Positions 1 through 9,495 of a stretch of 64,000 bases of DNA are shown piece after piece. The notes below the pieces were generated by a model. That model was not told where the DNA came from and made no database searches. It worked only from the letters and a program-made list of their open reading frames with translations. The stretch is from Turnera subulata (taxonomy: Eukaryota > Streptophyta > Magnoliopsida > Malpighiales > Passifloraceae), in contig JAKUCV010004748.1 of the NCBI GenBank assembly GCA_028386065.3, positions 62,001 to 126,000 on the forward strand, given 5' to 3'. The stretch's first letter is position 1. Every line of letters starts with the position of its first letter. A program made the translations under genes and the position numbers.

Positions 1-549
1 AAAACCCCAACATTGAATAGCGTTGTTATTGAGTGGGACTAAATTATTAAATTATCTTTGTCATTAGTTCATAATGAGTTGACACACGAACCCCAGGAGA
101 TTAGTCTTTACCCCAATACAACATGTGTAAGAGTTACTTCTTTTGAGCAGGTGTAAGAGTTCGTAGGTGAGATTGCTAGCATGGTTTAATGGACGCATTC
201 AATCCATTTGGTAATCAGAATTTATTGGAATAGAAGAACCAAAGCATTTTTTTGAACGAAAGAAGAACCAAAGTAATGTAGAACAGCTTTCATCGACCAA
301 AAATAGCAACTTACGGGGTTTTAAGACTCACTACTTTAATGAAAGAGAGTTTCCAAGACTTGCTTGACCTGTGGCTCTACTGCTTATATCCGTGCTTTCC
401 CTCTAATAGAAAATTTGCATAATCTAATATGTACCCACTACCAGCAAATGTGGCCAGGACACTTTGCAACAATGTGAACGGCCACAAATCAGAAATGGTG
501 ACCTTCACTCACAAAACAGTTCTTAAATTCTTTCTTTTTTCTTGCATCC
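1..549. other. Non-coding region upstream of the receptor kinase
   Basis: No coding exon or RNA gene is recognised here. It should contain the promoter and distal leader of the receptor kinase that starts at 753, but I see no convincing TATA box. The one structured item is a short insertion between direct repeats at 232-275, listed separately. Confidence 0.5.
232..275 (-). repeat. Tiny T-rich insertion between 15-bp direct repeats
   Basis: AGAAGAACCAAAGCA (232-246) recurs as AGAAGAACCAAAGTA (261-275), with one mismatch. Between them lie 14 nt: seven T then GAACGAA. Read on the minus strand this is TTCGTTC plus a 7-A tail, the arrangement left by target-primed reverse transcription of an extremely 5'-truncated retroposon. 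Duplication with filler during break repair is an alternative. Confidence 0.45.
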
Positions 550-752
550 ATGGCCCAGATTCGAAGTGAAGAATCCAAAGTCAAATTCCAGGTGGCTCTG
601 TTTCTTCACAAGCCTAAATCCAACTTCAAAAATCTTCTGCACGCTTCACCATTATGTATTCCTAAAGCTAGAAACCTTTTATTCTTGATTGATTACTCTC
701 GAAGAACCAGAAAAAAAAACACACACACACACACACACACACACAGCCTTCC
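550..752 (+). promoter_or_regulatory. Leader with overlapping upstream ORF and (AC)n tract
   Basis: An ATG at 550 (CCATGG context) opens a 78-codon reading frame that runs through an (AC)n tract at about 720-744 and ends at 786. It therefore overlaps the receptor-kinase start at 753 in a different frame. If the transcript starts upstream of 550, this upstream ORF should reduce initiation at 753. Odd-numbered length changes in the dinucleotide repeat would shift its frame. The transcript start is not visible, so the regulatory role is inference. Confidence 0.4.
720..744. repeat. (AC)n microsatellite
   Basis: An uninterrupted AC dinucleotide run ends 8 nt before the kinase start codon, after a run of A. 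It lies in the probable 5' leader. Confidence 0.9.
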
Positions 753-3245
753 ATGGAATCCAAGATACTTCACCTTGTCTCCCTAACTTTCTTTTCTTTA
801 CTTGCTTTTTCTGCTTCCTTCACTCCCTCGGATAACTACCTCCTCAACTGTGGATCAACTACCAATACTTCACTCTATAACCGAATCTTTGTCGCTGATT
901 CCGCTAAACCCGGTTCCGATTTTCTCTCGGCGGAAAGGTCCGTAGCACTCACGAACCAGAACCCATCTCCGGATTCTCCAGCTTTGTACCATACAGCTAG
1001 AGTTTTCTCCACTGCTTCGAGCTACAAGTTCAATGTCAAGAAGAATGGGACTCACTTGGTACGGTTTCATTTCTCGCCATTTTCTGCTCAAAGTTATAAT
1101 TTGGCAGCTGCAAAGTTCAGTGCCCTGGTTAATGGGTATTTGCTATTAAGTGATTTTAGTACTCAAGTTGTTGTGCTTAGGGAGTATATCTACAAGGTGG
1201 ACGGTGAAGAACTTGAAATTTCGTTTCGTCCTGCTACCAAAAGTTTTGGTTTTGTTAGTGCCATTGAAGTGTTTTCAGCTCCCAGGGACCTTGTTATCGA
1301 TGAAGGAGCTAGGTTGGTCACTGCTGATGGATTTGAAGAGTACAAGAATCTGTCGTCGCATGTTTTGCAGACAATTTATAGGATTAACGTAGGAGGTTTG
1401 AAGTTGACACCTTTTAATGATACTTTGTGGAGAACTTGGATCCCTGATGATGAATTTCTTGTCTTGAAATCTGCTGCAAAACGTGCAGTCTCCACTCATC
1501 CTCCTAATTACCAGAGTGGGGGTGCGAGCAGGGAGGTTGCACCTGAAAATGTATATATGACAGCGCAACAGATGAATAAGGATAATATTACCAACTTGGA
1601 TGCTGCAAAATTTAACATCACCTGGAAATTTCCAGTAGGTATCAGTGGTATTCGGCACTTGGTCCGGCTGCATTTCTGCGATATAGTTAGTACCTCACTT
1701 AATCAGCTTTACTTTAATGTGTACCTTAACGACTATTCTGCATACAAGGATCTTGATCTGTCAGTACTTACGTTCCATGTGCTTGCTTCTCCGTTGTATG
1801 TGGACTTTGTTGTGGATTCGGATGATATGGGGGCCATAACTGTGAGTGTTGGACCTTCTGATCTAAGCAGTTCATCAAAACAAAATGCTATTTTGAATGG
1901 GGTGGAGGTCATGAAGATGGTAAATCCTCATGGTCTGCATACTGGATCAAAGAAGAAAACTATTTGGATTTTGGTGCCGTCAATTCTTGGAGGGTTTGTT
2001 GTGCTATGTTCCATTGTTTTTGCTGTTATACTCGCCTGTAAATGTAAGAAGAAGAAGCCAAAACCAAGACGTGCAGAAAGTGCAGGTTGGACTCCTTTAC
2101 ATGTATATGGAGGCAGCAATTACAGTAGAATGTCCGAAATGACTGTCAATGCATCCCCTGGCACAAATGGATATCAAAGCTTGAAGATCCCTTTTGCTGA
2201 CATACAGGCGGCGACTAATAACTTCAACAAAAGTCTGATCATAGGTTCTGGTGGATTTGGTATGGTTTACAAAGGGATCCTTAAAGACGGTACAAAGATT
2301 GCTGTAAAGAGGGGCGTGCCAGGATCAAGGCAGGGACTTCCAGAGTTTCAGAATGAGATAACATTTTTGTCCAAGATACGCCACCGCCATCTTGTTTCAC
2401 TGATTGGGTTTTGTGAAGAACAGTCGGAGATGATATTGGTTTATGAGTACATGGAAAAAGGACCATTGAAGAAGCACTTGTATGGTCCTGAATGCTCTCA
2501 TTTATCTTGGAAGCAAAGACTTGAAATTTGCATTGGTGCTGCGAGAGGTCTTCACTACTTGCACACGGGTTCCACTCAAGGGATAATCCATCGTGACATT
2601 AAGTCCACCAACATTTTGCTCGATGAGAATTACGTGGCCAAGGTTGCTGATTTTGGTCTTTCAAGATCTGGCCCATGTCTGGACGAGACACATGTGAGTA
2701 CTGGTGTAAAAGGTAGTTTTGGATATCTTGATCCTGAGTACTTCCGGAGACAGCAGCTTACTGATAAATCAGATGTTTATTCTTTTGGAGTGGTACTTTT
2801 GGAGGTTCTTTGTGCTAGGCCTGCAGTTGATCCGTTGCTTGCTAGGGAGCAAGTGAATTTAGCTGAATGGGCAATGCAATGGCAGAAGAAAGGCATGCTA
2901 GAGAGAATTATTGATCCCAATCTTGTGGGGCAGATAAAGCGCAGTTCTTTGAAGAAATATGGAGAAACAGCCGAGAAATGTTTGGCGGATTATGGAGTTG
3001 ACAGGCCAACCATGGGTGATGTGTTATGGAACTTAGAATATGCACTTCAGGTACAAGAATCTGGATCTTCAAGAGAACCGCAGGAAGTTGGGGATAGGAA
3101 GAATGCACCAGACATCCCCACAAGCAGAATAGATCCCCAAGTTCCATCTGCCACAACTGAAAGCGAGAGAGATGATGGCAATGGTAGTTCGGACCTTAGA
3201 ACCAGCCAAGTGTTTTCTCAGTTAATGACAAACGAAGGGAGATAG
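753..3245 (+). CDS. CrRLK1L (malectin-like) receptor kinase, At5g24010-like
   Basis: An intact, intronless 830-residue receptor kinase, which is the usual length and gene structure of the Catharanthus roseus RLK1-like family. An N-terminal signal peptide (about 1-24, hydrophobic core ending FSASF) leads into a double malectin-like ectodomain (about 28-395, starting DNYLLNCGS). One membrane helix follows (about 404-427) with a K-rich stop-transfer. The kinase domain shows the P-loop GSGGFG at 498-503, the VAIK-type lysine at K519, HRD at 613-615, DFG from D633, and the segment VSTGVKGSFGYLDPEY, so it looks catalytically competent. The C-terminus ends QVFSQLMTNEGR. Wording and motifs are closest, from memory, to Arabidopsis At5g24010. 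Family members sense cell-wall state or RALF peptides at the plasma membrane; the ligand here is unknown. The start is chosen because the signal peptide begins at once. An upstream ORF overlaps it. Confidence 0.93.
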   Translation: MESKILHLVSLTFFSLLAFSASFTPSDNYLLNCGSTTNTSLYNRIFVADSAKPGSDFLSAERSVALTNQNPSPDSPALYHTARVFSTASSYKFNVKKNGTHLVRFHFSPFSAQSYNLAAAKFSALVNGYLLLSDFSTQVVVLREYIYKVDGEELEISFRPATKSFGFVSAIEVFSAPRDLVIDEGARLVTADGFEEYKNLSSHVLQTIYRINVGGLKLTPFNDTLWRTWIPDDEFLVLKSAAKRAVSTHPPNYQSGGASREVAPENVYMTAQQMNKDNITNLDAAKFNITWKFPVGISGIRHLVRLHFCDIVSTSLNQLYFNVYLNDYSAYKDLDLSVLTFHVLASPLYVDFVVDSDDMGAITVSVGPSDLSSSSKQNAILNGVEVMKMVNPHGLHTGSKKKTIWILVPSILGGFVVLCSIVFAVILACKCKKKKPKPRRAESAGWTPLHVYGGSNYSRMSEMTVNASPGTNGYQSLKIPFADIQAATNNFNKSLIIGSGGFGMVYKGILKDGTKIAVKRGVPGSRQGLPEFQNEITFLSKIRHRHLVSLIGFCEEQSEMILVYEYMEKGPLKKHLYGPECSHLSWKQRLEICIGAARGLHYLHTGSTQGIIHRDIKSTNILLDENYVAKVADFGLSRSGPCLDETHVSTGVKGSFGYLDPEYFRRQQLTDKSDVYSFGVVLLEVLCARPAVDPLLAREQVNLAEWAMQWQKKGMLERIIDPNLVGQIKRSSLKKYGETAEKCLADYGVDRPTMGDVLWNLEYALQVQESGSSREPQEVGDRKNAPDIPTSRIDPQVPSATTESERDDGNGSSDLRTSQVFSQLMTNEGR

Positions 3246-3777
3246 TTCTTTGATTAGCTTGGATATAAATATGCTGAGAATCACTTTCTAGGTCAATACA
3301 TTATTTCACAATATGGTTATGCTTTACCATGTTCTGTTTACAAGTTTCTAAAGAAGCAATAATGCAATGGTCTGTCAAATCCATAGTTTCATTGAGGCTA
3401 TGCAGTTGCCTTAGTCTGTCAAATGCTGTGATTCTGATCAGGGACTCTGTGTTCATTATTCTTCTAATTTTTTACAATTGTCAGGCTAAAGAAATTAAAC
3501 ATGCATAATCTTGGAATTATTGTCTATGGTCCAATCGGTGATCCACCTACCGAATTTTTTTCATAAAGTCTAGATGTTTTCCAATTGATTTGGATCAGGC
3601 GTATGCAGCGAACTAGCTAACACATTACAAGTAGGAACTCTAATTCTTTTGCTTTTGTTTGCAAGTTTCAATCTGTTTTAGATACCAAAAGCACCAAGTC
3701 ACTTCACCATGAACTAAATAAAAATCACATTTTGAAACAAATAATCATCTGGTGATGATCCCTGAACTAAAAGAATT
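3246..3777. other. 3' flank of the receptor kinase
   Basis: Probable 3' UTR and spacer. A partly duplicated phrase (GTCTGTCAAAT) occurs near 3372 and 3415. No gene is recognised. Confidence 0.5.
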
Positions 3778-4050
3778 ATTGATTCAACAAGGCCTGGGAT
3801 TTGGGGGTGCAGAATTTGGAGGTGGAAGTTGAAGTTGCTTCCATTATATAGTTCTTTTTCAAGCTGTCCAACAACTTTTGAATCGTTCCTGGCAAGTACA
3901 TTTGAGACATGTTTTTAGTGGTTGGCGAATTATGGGGAAGGTGTATTCCCTTGATGTATATGGGGTTGGTACGTCTAGACTAATTCATGCCGAGCAATAA
4001 TATGTGAGCATAGATCTTCCTCATCAAAAAAAAAAAAAAAAATTGATTCA
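3778..4050 (+). mobile_element. 5'-truncated LINE fragment with poly(A) tail and TSD
   Basis: ATTGATTCA at 3778-3786 is repeated at 4042-4050, directly after a run of about 16 A. The 255-bp body between them ends CCTCATC followed by A(n), close to the TTCATC-A(n) ends of both large LINEs in this window. Near its start one frame resembles the end of a plant LINE RNase H domain (DLGVQNLEVEVE). It is read as an L1-type insertion truncated to the C-terminal RNase H tail plus 3' UTR, oriented on the plus strand. Confidence 0.7.
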
Positions 4051-4489
4051 TTTCAGACACTGGAAAAATAAATAATTATCTGATTTTGCTAAAAACATAC
4101 TATCATTTAGAGTAGACTCATACTGATTTCTCTCCAATCCATACCAGAACCTGTATTGACAAATAATGATCATTAAATTGGATATACATTAAATAACTGC
4201 TCTAATTTTATCAGACTATATGACCTTTTCATCCTTACTGGTTAAATTTTCACAGCCACACCATATCATCGGTCTCCTTTTGTTAACATTTCGACAAGAT
4301 AGCATTCGCAGATGCATGCCATGCTTTGGATCCTCAGAAGAAATATACTGTGTCAACGGCTAAGTGTGTTTGTTAGGCTAATTTCCATATGTAATTCCAT
4401 TGTTGCGTTCTGCGCTTTTGTTAGTTTTTCTCCCTAAAACTTGACCATTAGAGACAGAATCCTAGCCGTGGACAAATTAAAGTAGGAAT
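4051..4489. other. Intergenic
   Basis: AT-rich spacer. I see no coding sequence or structured repeat. Confidence 0.5.
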
Positions 4490-4870
4490 ATGGGGAGTTT
4501 TCGTACCCAAGATCTAAACTTGTACCAATCTTATACCTAGATTTTTCTTTTTTATTAATTTTATATCCCGGCTTTTGTTAATTATATCAATCATGTCCCT
4601 CAGACAGTTTTCCGATCAGGGATGCTACATGTCGCCCCCTGAGTGGCACCACGTGGAATTTTGATTTGAGGAAAAAAATAAAATAAGACCCACACCGAAA
4701 TTCCATGTTGTGCCACTCACAGGGCGCCATGTGGCATCTCCTTGCGAGGAAAACTGTCCAAAGTACAAGATTAGTACAATCAACAAAAGTCGGATACAAG
4801 ATTAATACAAAAAAAAAGTTTTGGTTACAATATTAGTACAAATTAAAAATTTAGAATACCAAAAACCTCC
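4490..4870. mobile_element. Foldback (long-TIR) MITE-like element
   Basis: The left half (for example GACAGTTTTCC near 4603, GAGTGGCACCACGTGGAATT near 4640) recurs inverted in the right half (AATTCCATGTTGTGCCACTC near 4699, GGAAAACTGTCC near 4748). The two arms diverge but can be followed outward to GGGGAGTTTTCG at about 4494 and AAAAACCTCC at about 4861-4870. The centre is a short A-rich spacer. No transposase is present and no clear TSD was found, so the superfamily is unassigned. Ends are approximate. Confidence 0.6.
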
Positions 4871-5269
4871 AAATCCCAATTAAGGTACATTCTTCCATCC
4901 ACCTATATATCTGATCTTGGTTGGTTCGAAATTTGTAGTTATATTTTGGCCCGCTCTTTTTCTGGTCGGAAGGAAATGACACGGCCAACGCAGTGGGAAA
5001 CTAGGTAGTTTGGTTCCCACTTCACAGCGCACTTATATAATCCCTTTTATGGATTAAAAAAATGACATTTTATTAGGTTCTCAATTTTCTATTTCTTTTC
5101 CCTTCCTGGTATTTGGCCCACCACTTAAAGAGTTTTTCTTTGTCTTAATCCTCAAGATCGAATTCCCCGCGATCACTAATATGTATACTTCAAACAGATT
5201 GAATTACAATTGCAAGGACAACAAAATCCACTACACGAGTGCCATATAGATTGTTCATTGTTTCTGTTA
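4871..5269. other. Intergenic spacer before LINE A
   Basis: AT-rich sequence with no recognised gene. It ends at the target-site duplication of the LINE. Confidence 0.5.
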
Positions 5270-5328
5270 TAACGTCTGGTTTTTTTTTTTTTTTGATGAA
5301 TACACGGCCTCACGGGCCTAAAACACAC

Positions 5329-8300
5329 TTAATTCATAGAGTTTCTAATGACTCTGATTTGGGCTATTCCCATATCATCAACCCTTAACAACTCAGATAA
5401 TTTTCGAGGTGGGACAACAAAAACTTCAGAAATAAAGTTCCTATTACAACCAATATTAGCTAAAAGATCAGCACAACGGTTGGCCTCACGGTATGTGTGA
5501 GTAATGGAGACATTCCATGTCTTACTGAGGAGAGAATGGATCCTGCTAATCAGGGCAGGATTACCATTTCTCGGGGGTTCGGAACCCAGGAGAAGGTGTT
5601 GCACCGCCTTGGAATCAACTTCTAGGTCCAAATGGGAAAAACCCATCTCCCATGCCATATCCAATCCGATCTTCACTGCCCATAACTCAGCTGTCAAGGC
5701 TGAACAAGTCCCCAAACTCCGTATGAAGCCTCCCAAGAATCGCCCATTATCATCTCTTAACAAACCACCAGCGCCTGCCAAACCCGGGTTCCCCTTAGAA
5801 GCACCATCAGTATTAAGCTTCACTCTTCCTCGGCTCGGCCTTCTCCAATGCACCGGTGCCTCCACTTTTTCACTCAGCCCCTTCAAAGCATCCTTAAGAG
5901 ACAGTGCATGGTTAATTTCATCCACATAGGAGAATACCGACTGAACCTGTAAGGAGAGTGCAGGGTCATTATGTGCCCATCTATCATTTCGGGCACGCCA
6001 AAGTAACCAACAAGTCACTCCAAATAAGAGTGTCCACTCACTAGTCCTTCCATTTGTAGACCCCCTGCATAGATTAAGATTGATCCAACAACCCAAGTCC
6101 CCAGAATAAAAAATTTGCATAGAAGAAGCATCAAGGAGGCAATTCCAGATCATTCTAGCTTTTATGCAATCCCTGACCACGTGTAAAGTGGTCTCAGTTT
6201 GGTGGCATACATCGCAGCTAGCATTATCCGTTAAGTGTCTTCTACATCTCTCACTATTCGTCAACAACTTATTGTGGGTCATTAACCAGAGAAAGGATCT
6301 AATTCTTTGTGGTCCGGTCCAATCCCATATTAGCCTCCATATGTCATTGTGATTTACAACATGGTTATCAAATAAAGTATGATAAGCAGAGGCAACAGAG
6401 AAATTACCAGAGCTAGACATGCGCCAAATCATGGTGTCCAGGCCTGCATCCGGATGGGGTGGGGCACACGCCCGGATCTTCAGGATAATATCTTCGGGAA
6501 GGAAGGATTGCAGCAGAGGCCAATCCCATTCGCCATTCACATTGACATACTCATACACTTTCTTATTTAGATGGGCACTATCCAACAGCTGTGTTGCGTG
6601 ATTGAGTAGTGAGAGTTCCCCGTCAAGCCAACTGTCAATCCAAAATTTTACGGAGTATCCATTTCCAATCACCCACTGCAGTCCAAACAAGACTTGTCCC
6701 CACACACGTTCAATGCCTCGCCACAAATGAGATTTTCTTCCATAGTTCTTAAGAAACCAGTCCTCCCCTTGCTTGATGACATACTTCGCCGTGAGAATTT
6801 GTGCCCACAGGCTCTGAGGTTGGTTAATCAATCCCCAGGCCAACTTCATCAAGAAAACATCATTCACATTCTCCAGTTTTCGTAGGCCTAAACCCCCCTC
6901 CTTCAAAGGGCAACATAGGGAGTCCCAAGCCAACAAGTGAATTTTCCTTTTTTCCGCACAGCTACCCCAGATGAAATCCCTACAACATCTCTCAATTTCC
7001 TTACACACGCCAACAGGTAGCTTCGTGGACTGCATAGCATATATCGGTATGGCAGCTAAAACCGATTTACATAATGTTATCCTACCAGCCAAAGAGAGGT
7101 TGTCTGCCTTCCAAGAAGTTAGTTTGGATCTGACTTTATCAACAATCTCCCCGTAGGTCGACTTAGTGACTCGAGAATGAATCAAGGGTAGTCCCAGGTA
7201 TTTACCCAGATTGTATGTTAAGGAGAAACCACCCATCTTGGCCAATTTGCGGCATGTGCCCGCCTCCACTCCTTTAGAAAAGAAGATTCGGGTCTTGGCT
7301 GAGCTTACTCTTTGGCCTGAGGCATCACAAAAATGCTGCAAGCACCTGGTCATAGTTGTCATTTGCCTCTCTGTTGCTTCCCCGAATAGTAATAGATCAT
7401 CGGCAAAAATTAAATGAGATAAACCCGGGCCATCCTCACCGAAGGTGAGAGGTTTCCAGTTTCCATTCGTTACCTCCTGCTGAATAAGAAGGGAGAGCCT
7501 CTCCATGCAAATAACAAAAAGATAGGGGGAGAGCGGGTCACCTTGTCGGACCCCTCTGGAGGGAGAGAATTGGGAGGATTTTGCACCATTCCATAAGACT
7601 TGCATAGTAGCTGAAGAGACACAGTGCATAAGTAGAGTGGACAAAGATTCAGGGAAATTCGCTAACCGGAGTGAGTCCGCAAGGAATGGCCAACTAATTC
7701 TGTCATATGCCTTCTCAAGATCCACTTTTATTGCCATAAACTGCTTGCCTTGTTGCCGCCCCTGCATAGTATGAATTGCTTCTTGGGCTGCAATTATGTT
7801 ATCATTGATGTGTCGGCCCGGGACAAAGCTGCTTTGCTGAAAACCAATGAGCTTGGGCAATAGAGGTTTAATCCTATCCACAAGGATTTTAGCTATGGCC
7901 TTATAAATAACATTGCATAGGCCAATAGGTCTAAACTGTTCAATCCGTTCCGGATTCCCCACCTTCGGTAAAAGAACTAGAAGAGTGGGGTTGCGTCCGA
8001 TTAAAGATTCAGACCCATTAAACACGTTTTTCACAAATTCACAGACATTTGGACCCACCAGATGCCATTGATTCTGGAAAAACACAGCTTGATAGCCATC
8101 GGGGCCGGGTGCCTTCAGTGGTCCTATATCAAAAATAGCTTTTCTAACCTCCTCATTAGAGACTGATTTACACATCTGAGCTCTTTCAACACTTGTCAAG
8201 GCGGGGAACTGCAGGTCAGTGCCTAAACTGGGGCGATTATTGCAATCTTCGGTGAATAGATTCTGATAGTATTGCATCGCCATATGCTGCAACTCTGATT

Positions 8301-9465
8301 CATCCCAAATCCAGTCCCCTTGGGAGTTGCATAAGCCTTCAATCTGATTCCTTTTCCTCCGTATGATGGTTGAGAGATGGAAGAAATGTGTATTACGGTC
8401 CCCTTGTGTAATCCACCGGGATCGAGATTTTTGAAACCATAATACCTCTTCTTGTTGCAGAATAATATTGTATTCCCTGATTATCTCTTGCTCCCGTCTC
8501 TCCAAATTTGGACATCTTGTCTGTGCTGACATGCTTTGAATGTCTCGTAGCTTGGCCAAACACTCCTTTTTCCTGACAAAGATATTACCAAAGACATATT
8601 TATTCCACAACTTCAAATCTGCCTCTAACTGTTGTAGTGCCACATCAACTGTCACCGCATTGTTCCATTTGTTTTGTATCAGCTCTTTAAACTTTTCATG
8701 ACTTAACCATGCCGCTTCAAATCTAAATGGACGATTTTTTATCTGCGCCCTACTACCACCATCTAGCATGAGCATGATCGGATGGTGGTCTGATTTGACT
8801 CTTGGTAGGTTACGGAGAGAGGCTTCATGAAATAGTAACCTCCAATTTTGGTTCGCCACTACTCTATCCAATCTTTCATAGATCCTGAGCAACCCGGCTC
8901 TTTTTGGGCCTCTCCATGTGAATTTGGGGCCAGTTGCTTCCATATCTAGTAGCTGGCATTCGTCCAAGTGAGTTTGAAAATGAATACATCTCTGCATATT
9001 GGTTGGTCTACCCCCAATCTTTTCCGAGCCATACAAGATATCATTGAAGTCGCCGGCCACAGCCCAAGGTTGAGTAATGCCGTTGCTTAAAGACTTTAAA
9101 TCCCTCCAAAAAAGGTCTTTGAGTTGTTGAGCCGGATTAACATACACAACAGTTAAGAGCCACGGGCCTTTCCTTGGATGGGACACTTCCATATGAATAA
9201 ATTGTGAATTATCTCCAAGAAGCCGAATACCAGGACACTGCAGAGGGGACAATACCCATATCCCTCCAGACATCCCTTGTGCTTCAACTCTATGGATGAA
9301 GATGAGTCCCATACTTCTGGCCACTCTATCCGCTGTACACCCACTGACTCGAACTTCCGATAACACAACTAAATCAGGACGGTTGATTCTAACAATGTCC
9401 TTCAAGATGCTATGGAGCCTCCTGCTCTTAGCACCTCTACAATTCCAATAAATCAGCTTAATCAT
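5329..9465 (-). CDS. LINE A ORF2: endonuclease-reverse transcriptase-RNase H
   Basis: An uninterrupted 1378-residue polyprotein that would nick target DNA and reverse-transcribe the element RNA. An APE-type endonuclease fills about 1-230, with WNCRG near the start, the SEVR region, GDFND and SDHHP as catalytic landmarks. The reverse transcriptase covers about 455-730, with the active-site motif FADD near 687 and the KAPGPDG and GVRQGDPLSP blocks typical of plant L1 RTs. A zinc-binding zf-RVT segment (CDVC...H..C) lies near 1100-1130. A plant-type RNase H follows from about 1213 (LNTDGASKGN) to near the end. Start ATG 9465 is chosen because the endonuclease fold begins at once (MIKLIYWNCRG). 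The C-terminal RNase H marks the L1 lineage found in plants. Confidence 0.93.
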   Translation of the reverse strand: MIKLIYWNCRGAKSRRLHSILKDIVRINRPDLVVLSEVRVSGCTADRVARSMGLIFIHRVEAQGMSGGIWVLSPLQCPGIRLLGDNSQFIHMEVSHPRKGPWLLTVVYVNPAQQLKDLFWRDLKSLSNGITQPWAVAGDFNDILYGSEKIGGRPTNMQRCIHFQTHLDECQLLDMEATGPKFTWRGPKRAGLLRIYERLDRVVANQNWRLLFHEASLRNLPRVKSDHHPIMLMLDGGSRAQIKNRPFRFEAAWLSHEKFKELIQNKWNNAVTVDVALQQLEADLKLWNKYVFGNIFVRKKECLAKLRDIQSMSAQTRCPNLERREQEIIREYNIILQQEEVLWFQKSRSRWITQGDRNTHFFHLSTIIRRKRNQIEGLCNSQGDWIWDESELQHMAMQYYQNLFTEDCNNRPSLGTDLQFPALTSVERAQMCKSVSNEEVRKAIFDIGPLKAPGPDGYQAVFFQNQWHLVGPNVCEFVKNVFNGSESLIGRNPTLLVLLPKVGNPERIEQFRPIGLCNVIYKAIAKILVDRIKPLLPKLIGFQQSSFVPGRHINDNIIAAQEAIHTMQGRQQGKQFMAIKVDLEKAYDRISWPFLADSLRLANFPESLSTLLMHCVSSATMQVLWNGAKSSQFSPSRGVRQGDPLSPYLFVICMERLSLLIQQEVTNGNWKPLTFGEDGPGLSHLIFADDLLLFGEATERQMTTMTRCLQHFCDASGQRVSSAKTRIFFSKGVEAGTCRKLAKMGGFSLTYNLGKYLGLPLIHSRVTKSTYGEIVDKVRSKLTSWKADNLSLAGRITLCKSVLAAIPIYAMQSTKLPVGVCKEIERCCRDFIWGSCAEKRKIHLLAWDSLCCPLKEGGLGLRKLENVNDVFLMKLAWGLINQPQSLWAQILTAKYVIKQGEDWFLKNYGRKSHLWRGIERVWGQVLFGLQWVIGNGYSVKFWIDSWLDGELSLLNHATQLLDSAHLNKKVYEYVNVNGEWDWPLLQSFLPEDIILKIRACAPPHPDAGLDTMIWRMSSSGNFSVASAYHTLFDNHVVNHNDIWRLIWDWTGPQRIRSFLWLMTHNKLLTNSERCRRHLTDNASCDVCHQTETTLHVVRDCIKARMIWNCLLDASSMQIFYSGDLGCWINLNLCRGSTNGRTSEWTLLFGVTCWLLWRARNDRWAHNDPALSLQVQSVFSYVDEINHALSLKDALKGLSEKVEAPVHWRRPSRGRVKLNTDGASKGNPGLAGAGGLLRDDNGRFLGGFIRSLGTCSALTAELWAVKIGLDMAWEMGFSHLDLEVDSKAVQHLLLGSEPPRNGNPALISRIHSLLSKTWNVSITHTYREANRCADLLANIGCNRNFISEVFVVPPRKLSELLRVDDMGIAQIRVIRNSMN

Positions 9466-9495
9466 TAGAAAAAGTAAAAGGAGAAGGGAACATAC

